Position numbers and translations under genes: made by a program. Shown piece after piece: positions 53,971-60,346 of a stretch of DNA of 64,000 nt. Origin of the DNA: Candidatus Manganitrophus noduliformans (lineage in GTDB: Bacteria; Nitrospirota; Nitrospiria; SBBL01; Manganitrophaceae); assembly GCF_012184425.1 (NCBI RefSeq), contig NZ_VTOW01000001.1:372001-436000 (forward strand), given 5' to 3'. The notes beneath the pieces are model-generated. The model worked only from the letters and a program-made list of their open reading frames with translations. It was not told where the DNA came from and searched no databases. How positions within the stretch are numbered: position 1 is the stretch's first letter; every line of letters begins with the position of its first letter.

Positions 53971-56900
53971 TCAGGGCTCGGAGAGGGTGACCTCCCAGCG
54001 GACGGTTCCGGTATTCCCCGCGATATCGGTCGCGGAGAGAACCAGAGTGTTCGCGCCGGGAGAGAGCACCACCGGAAATGTAAACGCGCCCTCTTTCACC
54101 GGAACGGGATTTCCGTCGAGGGTGACGGAGCGAAGCGGGCCGGCATCGGTGACGGTTCCCGAGAGAATAATCACCGAAGTGGAAATCGGCGCGCCGGCCG
54201 GAGGAGCGTCGATCGTGATCTTCGGAGGACGGGTATCGAGGATCACTTTTCGTGAAAGGGTTTTGACGTTGCCGGCCGCGTCGGTCGCGGTAAGCTGGAG
54301 GGTATTCTCCCCTTCTTTCAGCGCAACAATCGTTTTGAACCGACCCTCCTTCAGCGGAACGGAGACGTCGTCGACCCTGACCGAAACGGCCGAGCCCCCC
54401 CGGTCCGACGCGGTCCCCGTCAAGGGAAGGGTCGGCTCGTCGGTGTAACGGCCTCCGGCGGGATGCACGAGCGAAAGGTCGGGCGGCACCGTATCCCGGA
54501 TCACCGTCAGGCTTGCTGAAACATGATTGCCGGCGAGGTCGCTTGCCATGAAATCAAACCGATTTTCTCCTTCAACGTTTAAAGGGAAAACGGTGGCGAA
54601 GTCGCCTGTCACGGTCGGTACGATCCGGATTCCATTGATCATGACCCAAGAGATCGAAGAGGTCGGATCGGCCACCCGCCCGACCAGGTCGACCGTTTTG
54701 GATGCGATCAGCTGGCCCTCTCTCGGGGAAGTAATCTTCATTTCAGGCAATGTCGGGTCGAGTAGGATCGTTCGATGCGCTTCAGTGTTGTTTCCCGCCG
54801 CATCGGTCGCCGAGAAGCGGAGGGTGTTCTCGCCGGTCTGAAGCGGGATCTCCGCTGAAAATCGGTTTCCCTGAAGGGCAACGGGCCGACCGTTGAGGGA
54901 GAAGGCCGTGATCGGCCCGGCATCGAGTATTTTCCCCGTCACGACGGACGGGCTGCTGGCAACGCTCGAGCCGGGAACGGGTTGCACCACCTCGACGACC
55001 GGCGGCGCCGTGTCCCTGACCACGGAAAAGCGGGGGTAGACGGTCTGATGGCCCGTCTCGTCGACGGCCATGATTTCGATCGGGTTCTCCCCCTCTACCG
55101 GCAGGGGGACTTCCACGGAAAAGCGGTCTCCCTGTTCGGGGGCGAACGGAATGGCCGCTCCATTGATTTGGAGCGAGACCACCCCGGTTGCAAGATCCCG
55201 CACCCTCCCGGAGAGGGTGACCGTCGGCTGCCGGCTAAACGATCCCGGCGCGGGGGCCATCTCGCTGAATTCGGGACCGACGGTATCCCGAACCAGGTTG
55301 ATCTCCTTGACGGCGACATTTCCCGCTTCGTCGACCGCTTCGATCTTTAAGGAATTCAGCCCCTCGTTGAGGAGCGGAAAAGGAGCCGTAAATTCCCCCC
55401 CGGTCTGGAGGGGGATTTCGATTTCGTTCACCCGGAGGGAGCGGACCGACGTCGTTGCATCGACCGCTTTGCCGATCAGGCGGGCCGCCGTCGCTTTGAT
55501 GGGCCGGTCCCCCTCGGCGGCGGCGACGGTCAGCTCCGGCGGGAGGGTATCGATGGTAAACCGGCGGGTCAGCTCGGTTTTATTCCCGGCCCGGTCTTCG
55601 ATCGAGGCGATCAGAAGATATTCCCGATCGGCCATCGCAAAGGTCTTTGTCGCCTGGCCCTCCTGCGGTCTGAAGACCGGCGAGAGATCGACCCGGTTCA
55701 GGACGACCGTCAAGCGGTCGGGCCGAACCTGCGAGAGGGAATCGCTGAAGGAAAAGGTCAGGGGGACCGCTTTCGTGGCGAGCGCGGCTTCCTCCGGAAC
55801 GGAATCCAAAGAAAGAATCGGCGGGGTTTTGTCGATCCAGATCGAGGCCGCGATCCTCGTCTCGTTCCCGGCGCGATCGACGGCGATCCCTTGCGCCGGC
55901 TGATTCTCCCCCTCGGCGGTGATCGGCATCGGCGGGGTTGTCGAGGCGAGTCCGGAGAGGAGATCCGTGGCCTCGAAACTGACGGTCACGTCGGTTCGAT
56001 GCCAGCCGAATTCGTTCGGCGGCGGAGAGAGATGCGCCTTGATCTGCGGCGGTGTCCCGTCGATCTGAACGGTCCGCTGCTGCACCGCCTCCTGATTCCC
56101 GGCGCGGTCGATTGCATAATAGAGGAGATCGAACTTTCCCTCCTGCGGAAGCGGGGCCGAGAGGGTGCGCCGCTCGGAGAAGAGAAGATCGGCGTCGGGC
56201 CGGATGACGACCTCCGGATGGGAGTCGATCCGATATCGAAGCTCGGTCAGCCCCGCGCCCCCCTCCGGGTCGGATGCTTCGAGGCGGGAGGCCGGATACC
56301 AGTCTGATCCGCCGGGGGGGTCCGACGGCAGAAGACGGGTCTCGGGGGGGGTGGCATCGAGCTGGAAGGTCGCCCTCGCCTCGGCGCGGTTTTCCGCAAA
56401 ATCGGCGATCGATGCCACGAAGGTATACGCATCGTCCGGGAGACGATCGGGGGTATAGGTCCCCTCCGTCTCCCCCAGCTCAAACAGAGACGCAATATCT
56501 TTTCCATTCAGAACAGCCCGAAGGCTCTTGCGATCGACGCCGGCGGTAGCGTCTTCATATTTGAGGATAAACGTCGGCCGGGGATCATTGATGAGAAGCC
56601 GCGTCTTCGGCGCGAGGATCGACAGCTGCGGCGTGATCCGATCGGTTCCTTCGATGCGCAGCGTCATCTCCCCCCCCGGTCTCCCCTTGAGCTTCACCTG
56701 GAGGATATTCTTTTCTTTGAGGGTGATCGGTTTTTTAAAGGAGGTTTCTCTTTGGCTAAACCGAGAGGAGCCGACGATCTGGACCCCGTTCAGCAAAATC
56801 TCGGAGGCGCCGACCTTTTCATTCGGGGCATCTTTCAGTCCATTGCTTGAGATCTTCAGCAGGTAGGACGCTTCCGGATCGATCACGGTAAATTCGCTCT

Positions 56901-57114
56901 CAACCAGGATCGGCTCCCCTTCCCCGCGAGAAAAGGTCTTTTCGAACGCGGTAAACGTCCCTGCCCCTTCAGAGGGGGCCGGCTGGAAAAGAAGCCAGAA
57001 AAGAAGAACGGGGAACAAAAGAGAGATCGGTGCGGGAAAGGAAGCAATGAGGAATCGGCGTTTCGAAGCGGGAAAGCCTCTCTCCCTGGTATCGGGGGAT
57101 TCGGCCTCTGTCAT
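53971..57114 (-). CDS. 1047-residue multi-Ig-like repeat protein (Glucodextranase/Big-type)
   Basis: A very long secreted or surface protein. An N-terminal signal/anchor helix lies at about residues 30-48 (L-L-F-P-V-L-L-F-W-L-L-F). From about 150 to the end there are roughly nine to ten Ig-like beta-sandwich repeats of about 85-100 residues, each with a D-T/D-x-x-P-P linker (for example IRDTVPPDLSL, LDTRPPKITI, VRDTAPPVVE) and a closing A-T-D-x-A-G-N or similar. The repeats closest to the C-terminus are most alike. No catalytic domain or sortase signal is visible. The role is probably adhesion, scaffolding or wall interaction, unproven. Confidence 0.82.
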   Translation of the reverse strand: MTEAESPDTRERGFPASKRRFLIASFPAPISLLFPVLLFWLLFQPAPSEGAGTFTAFEKTFSRGEGEPILVESEFTVIDPEASYLLKISSNGLKDAPNEKVGASEILLNGVQIVGSSRFSQRETSFKKPITLKEKNILQVKLKGRPGGEMTLRIEGTDRITPQLSILAPKTRLLINDPRPTFILKYEDATAGVDRKSLRAVLNGKDIASLFELGETEGTYTPDRLPDDAYTFVASIADFAENRAEARATFQLDATPPETRLLPSDPPGGSDWYPASRLEASDPEGGAGLTELRYRIDSHPEVVIRPDADLLFSERRTLSAPLPQEGKFDLLYYAIDRAGNQEAVQQRTVQIDGTPPQIKAHLSPPPNEFGWHRTDVTVSFEATDLLSGLASTTPPMPITAEGENQPAQGIAVDRAGNETRIAASIWIDKTPPILSLDSVPEEAALATKAVPLTFSFSDSLSQVRPDRLTVVLNRVDLSPVFRPQEGQATKTFAMADREYLLIASIEDRAGNKTELTRRFTIDTLPPELTVAAAEGDRPIKATAARLIGKAVDATTSVRSLRVNEIEIPLQTGGEFTAPFPLLNEGLNSLKIEAVDEAGNVAVKEINLVRDTVGPEFSEMAPAPGSFSRQPTVTLSGRVRDLATGVVSLQINGAAIPFAPEQGDRFSVEVPLPVEGENPIEIMAVDETGHQTVYPRFSVVRDTAPPVVEVVQPVPGSSVASSPSVVTGKILDAGPITAFSLNGRPVALQGNRFSAEIPLQTGENTLRFSATDAAGNNTEAHRTILLDPTLPEMKITSPREGQLIASKTVDLVGRVADPTSSISWVMINGIRIVPTVTGDFATVFPLNVEGENRFDFMASDLAGNHVSASLTVIRDTVPPDLSLVHPAGGRYTDEPTLPLTGTASDRGGSAVSVRVDDVSVPLKEGRFKTIVALKEGENTLQLTATDAAGNVKTLSRKVILDTRPPKITIDAPPAGAPISTSVIILSGTVTDAGPLRSVTLDGNPVPVKEGAFTFPVVLSPGANTLVLSATDIAGNTGTVRWEVTLSEP

Positions 57115-57174
57115 TCCAGAAGCCCTTTCACCTTATAAAACATAGAGATATCCTTCAATCACAGAAACGAGCTA

Positions 57175-57193
57175 AAAGGCTATCATAGCCTTT
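57175..57193. repeat. short inverted repeat upstream of the Ig-repeat gene
   Basis: AAAGGCTA (57175-57182) and TAGCCTTT (57186-57193) with a 3-base loop, between the Ig-repeat and glnE-like genes, both on the minus strand. It could be a weak terminator for the glnE-like gene. Confidence 0.45.
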
Positions 57194-57250
57194 CTCTAAG
57201 GTCAATTGAAAAGGCCGCCGTAGAGGATTCGATAGGTTCGATCAGATCGA

Positions 57251-58933
57251 TCAGCGGGGTTTCTTCTGAAAGGCGGGCCACTGTGACGGCGTTCCGAAGA
57301 GGAGACGAAAAAGGGTGTGGACCCGGCCGGTGTGGGCGCGATAATCGCGCATCAATTGATCTTGCGCAAACGTGGTCGCTTCATCCCGGTAGCCGAGCCG
57401 AAGGGCGCAGGCCCGGACCCCCTTTGGATCGATCGGCAGAAGGTGGGTTTGCGAATCGTTCACAACCTGAAGCTTGTTCTCCGCGTTCCTCAAGAAAAGA
57501 TAAGCCTCTTTGAGAGAACGGGAGTCCTCTTTGGAAAGAAACTTGGATCGCGATAACTTCTCGATCGCCTTCAGGGTGTTTCGCTCCCGGATCGCGGGGT
57601 GTTTCGCGCCGAAGTAAATCTGCAATGCCTGTACGATAAATTCGATCTCGCGAATCCCTCCCCGGCCGAGCTTGACGTGGTTTTCGGTCTGTTTCGAGAG
57701 GTCGATCTTCTCATCGATCCGCGCTTTCAACGCGCCGACCTCCTGCAATCCGGGGAGGCCGAACGGTTTGCCGTAGAGAAAGGGGATCACCCTTTTCAGA
57801 AATTCCCGGCCCAGGGAACGATCCCCCCCCGCCGGCCAGGCCTTCAGCAGGGAGAGCCGCTCCCAGGTCTCCCCGCGGGTGGCGTAGTAGCGCCGGTAGC
57901 CCTGGAGCGGCTGGACGATCAGCCCCTTTTCCCCTTCGGGGCGAAGCCGTAGATCGACGCGATAGACGTAGCCCTGGCCGGTCGCCGTGTTCAACGCCGC
58001 CGTGATCTGCTGGGCGAGCCGCCGGAAATAGTCGGCGTTCGCGATCCGGCTTGCCGCCTCTCCTCGAACGCCGGAGGTCCGGCCGGTTCGGGTCGCGTAA
58101 AGATAGAGAAGATCGACGTCGGAGCTGAAGTTGAGCTCGCCGCCGCCCAGTTTTCCCATGGCGATGATGGTGAATCCGGTCCGCACCCGCCTCCCCGAGC
58201 GGTCCCGGTAGGAAGGAATCCCATACCGCTCGCGCAAGCCCCGGTCGCAAATCTCATACGCCTTCTGGATCAGAACCTCGGCCAGCTCGGAAAGCTCCGT
58301 CAGAGTCTCCTCTACGGAAGCCTCCCGCAAGAGATCGCGCACGCCGATCCGGAGGATCTCCTTTCGTTTGAAGGCGCGAAGGAGATCGAGCCGATCTTCC
58401 TTTGTTTTAAGGAGCCGCAGCGCCTGCGAGAAGTCCCGCGCGATCTCCCGCCGGCTCCGGTGCCCCTTCAGCACCGCCGGGTCGAAAACCCAATAAAAAT
58501 ATTCCGGATTCCGAATCAAAATTTCGGCCAGAAACGCGCTTCCGCCAAAAATCGTGGCGGCTCTCGATACGGTGGCGGGATCGTCCCGGAGATACGAAAA
58601 GAGTTGGGTCTTGCTGATGGCGGCCCGGGTAAACCGCTCGAAGTCGTTCAGCCCCCGATCGGGCTCGGCTGTTTGACCCAGGGGGCTTAAGAAATCCTCC
58701 AGAATTTCGGCGAAGAACTGTCGGACCCGCGGCTCCTCGGCGATCAATTGAAGGTTCGTATCGGCCCGCTTGATCTCTTCGAAACCATAAGGGCTGAGCA
58801 GAGAAGCGACCTCCTCGCCGCTCAGCTGAGGGGCGAGGAGGAGGTCCTTCAACTGCAACGGCGGTTTCGTAGAGGGGGAAGGTTCCTTCCGACGCGGATC
58901 TTTTGACTCATTTTTTGGTTCGAGAGGCGGCAC
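57251..58933 (-). CDS. stand-alone GlnE N-terminal-type (adenylyl-removing-like) nucleotidyltransferase
   Basis: A 560-residue protein equal to one half of glutamine-synthetase adenylyltransferase GlnE (about 950 residues). It has the helical lead T-I-F-G-G-S-A-F-L-A-E-I-L-I-R-N-P, the nucleotidyl motif A-M-G-K-L-G-G-G-E-L-N-F-S-S-D-V-D-L-L (GKLGG at 260-264, both aspartates kept in SDVD 271-274), D-L-R-L-R-P-E-G and the R-G-G-I-R-E-I-E-F-I-V-Q block. These match the N-terminal (adenylyl-removing) domain of enteric GlnE. No second catalytic domain follows, and the C-terminus is a complete helical end. The matching half is the divergent gene at 60347. Confidence 0.82.
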   Translation of the reverse strand: MPPLEPKNESKDPRRKEPSPSTKPPLQLKDLLLAPQLSGEEVASLLSPYGFEEIKRADTNLQLIAEEPRVRQFFAEILEDFLSPLGQTAEPDRGLNDFERFTRAAISKTQLFSYLRDDPATVSRAATIFGGSAFLAEILIRNPEYFYWVFDPAVLKGHRSRREIARDFSQALRLLKTKEDRLDLLRAFKRKEILRIGVRDLLREASVEETLTELSELAEVLIQKAYEICDRGLRERYGIPSYRDRSGRRVRTGFTIIAMGKLGGGELNFSSDVDLLYLYATRTGRTSGVRGEAASRIANADYFRRLAQQITAALNTATGQGYVYRVDLRLRPEGEKGLIVQPLQGYRRYYATRGETWERLSLLKAWPAGGDRSLGREFLKRVIPFLYGKPFGLPGLQEVGALKARIDEKIDLSKQTENHVKLGRGGIREIEFIVQALQIYFGAKHPAIRERNTLKAIEKLSRSKFLSKEDSRSLKEAYLFLRNAENKLQVVNDSQTHLLPIDPKGVRACALRLGYRDEATTFAQDQLMRDYRAHTGRVHTLFRLLFGTPSQWPAFQKKPR

Positions 58934-59013
58934 CGTATCTCAACAAATGAAAGAATGCTAAAAATGAGCCCCCGCCCCCGATTACTCTATCAATAAAATG
59001 CGACGGCTTTTTT

Positions 59014-59029
59014 GCGGTTGGCTCCAGTG
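59014..59029. repeat. 16-bp near-direct repeat, copy 1, flanking the toxin-antitoxin genes
   Basis: GCGGTTGGCTCCAGTG here and GCGGTGGGCTCCAGTG at 59590-59605 differ at one base; they lie on either side of the RelE/antitoxin pair. This could reflect an insertion boundary or simple chance. Confidence 0.4.
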
Positions 59030-59042
59030 TTGGCTGGTACGT

Positions 59043-59297
59043 TTATCGGTAAATATCTCGACGATGCCCAACGTGCATAATCGTAATCAAACGGCTCGCG
59101 TCATTGATTTCATAAACCACACGATAAGAGCCTACTCGGATTCTCCACCCGGATCGACTGGCCAACTTCTTCGATCCATTCGGACGAGGGTTCTCCGCCA
59201 GCTTTCGGATCTCATCTCGTACCCGAGTGTAGGAATTCTGCGGCAGATCCGACAGTTCCTTCAACGCGCGCCGTAAAATGGTGATCGTATAGGTCAC
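59043..59297 (-). CDS. RelE/ParE-superfamily toxin
   Basis: An 84-residue toxin. It has L-R-R-A-L-K-E-L-S-D-L-P, then V-R-D-E-I-R-K-L-A-E-N-P-R-P, G-W-R-I-R-V-G-S-Y-R-V-V-Y-E-I-N and I-M-H-V-G-H-R-R-D-I-Y-R, the RelE pattern with terminal H-R-x-x-x-Y-R. RelE-type toxins cleave mRNA in the ribosome A site, while ParE types poison gyrase; the terminal R-D-I-Y-R favours RelE. Its ATG overlaps the antitoxin stop by 4 bases. It lies in a lower-GC island. Confidence 0.9.
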   Translation of the reverse strand: MTYTITILRRALKELSDLPQNSYTRVRDEIRKLAENPRPNGSKKLASRSGWRIRVGSYRVVYEINDASRLITIMHVGHRRDIYR

Positions 59298-59497
59298 TTT
59301 CGGTCACGCTCAATTTCATCGACCGCCTGCTCGAACGGAATGGCTTGGTCGTTTGCCGCCTTGGCTGCATCGTACGCGCGAATCTCTTCTAGCTCTTCCG
59401 CCTCCTCAATTAATTTTTCATACTCCTCGATCGTTAATATGACCGCTGTCTTCTTCCCGTTATCGTCAATGACGAATTGATGTTTTTGAACTGCCAT
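59294..59497 (-). CDS. type II antitoxin (Phd/YefM- or RelB-like)
   Basis: A 67-residue antitoxin that precedes and overlaps the RelE toxin by 4 bases. It opens M-A-V-Q-K-H-Q-F-V-I-D-D-N-G-K-K-T-A-V-I-L-T-I-E-E-Y-E-K-L-I-E-E, the Phd/YefM DNA-binding start, and ends in an acidic helix that would wrap the toxin (F-E-Q-A-V-D-E-I-E-R-D). Expected to repress its own promoter together with the toxin. The order antitoxin-toxin and tight overlap are typical. Confidence 0.88.
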   Translation of the reverse strand: MAVQKHQFVIDDNGKKTAVILTIEEYEKLIEEAEELEEIRAYDAAKAANDQAIPFEQAVDEIERDRK

Positions 59498-59775
59498 TTT
59501 GATTCACCTTTCTCTATGGAATTTTGTTGCAGCTAATGTTAAATTGAGCTGTCCGCCCACCGAGCCTCCCCAAATTGCTACGACTTTACGCGGTGGGCTC
59601 CAGTGAGCTGGGCAGCAGGAGCACCATATTAAGATATTGCATGACCTGGCCCCAATCGCCTATATTTTTTATATTATCCCTTCCCGATCATTTATGAGAC
59701 CCCTCAATAATCTGGGAGCGACATAACCTAAACTTTGCCATTTCCTTCGCTGAATCTCTGCGCCCAGGGAACTTT
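59498..59775. other. 278-base gap left of the disrupted gene
   Basis: Low-GC spacer. It contains the second 16-bp repeat (59590-59605) and an 8-base inverted repeat GCCCACCG/CGGTGGGC (about 59555-59598). On the minus strand, a frame that continues the gene at 59776 in a shifted reading frame is open down to a TGA at 59688-59690. No further gene recognised. Confidence 0.5.
59590..59605. repeat. 16-bp near-direct repeat, copy 2
   Basis: GCGGTGGGCTCCAGTG, one mismatch from copy 1 at 59014-59029; part of a larger imperfect hairpin with GCCCACCG to its left. Confidence 0.4.
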
Positions 59776-60222
59776 TTAACACACACTTCGATTACCCTTG
59801 CCTCTCGTCTTACAAATTCGGATATGGACAATCCATACATGATAGCCTCGGTGCAATTGTAATATTCCCTGGGGCGGATTGGGGTTGTCTGTCAAAGTTT
59901 CCTTTATCAGCTTGAGTTTTTGTTCCAGAAATGTCGCATGCATTCTCTCAGGGTAATCGGTGGATTTCATGAGGTTTGCCAGGTCAATATTAGCTTCAAA
60001 CATGCTTCGCAAAAGAAGGGGGAGTCCAACGAGAGTGTTCTTTTCGAGCAGTACGCTACACCCGCTGGCTAATTCAAGCAGACGCGAATAGAGACAGACT
60101 GAGTAAAGCTGTTGGGGGTTTCTACGGTCGAAGCGGAGACAACCGAGAAAATGCATTGCCAGTCCAAGAACCGATGAAAGGGTGTCTTGGCACTGCTCGG
60201 TAAGTTGATTTCTATCGATCAT
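59688..60222 (-). pseudogene. probable frameshifted hypothetical gene (DUF5677-like N-terminal part)
   Basis: The open part at 60222-59776 encodes M-I-D-R-N-Q-L-T-E-Q-C-Q-D-T-L-S-S-V, then C-L-Y-S-R-L-L-E-L-A-S-G-C, L-P-L-L-L-R-S-M-F-E-A-N-I-D-L-A-N-L. This looks like the helical start of DUF5677-type proteins, although I cannot confirm the family. After about codon 120 the sequence becomes low-quality (GYHVWIVHIRICKTRGKG). The next frame over reads E-Y-Y-N-C-T-E-A-I-M-Y-G-L-S-I-S-E-F-V-R-R-E-A-R-V-I-E-V and stops at 59688, a better protein-like end. A single-base indel near 59880 would join the two. It lies in the low-GC island. Confidence 0.5.
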
Positions 60223-60309
60223 ATCGTCCGCTCTCCTCTTCCCAGGATCTCACTGAGCCGAATTATACATCCCCTTTGCTTCCGCTGCAATTTGTTTTGC
60301 AGAGCCGAT

Positions 60310-60338
60310 TTGATGGGGCGTCCCCGATTCTGTATAAT
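60310..60338 (+). promoter_or_regulatory. promoter of the ACT-GlnE gene
   Basis: TTGATG at 60310-60315 and a perfect TATAAT at 60333-60338, 17-base spacer. The first in-frame start (TTG at 60347) lies 8 bases after the -10, suggesting very short or no leader; a later TTG at 60368 has GAGG just before it. Confidence 0.7.
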
Positions 60339-60346
60339 GAACCCGG

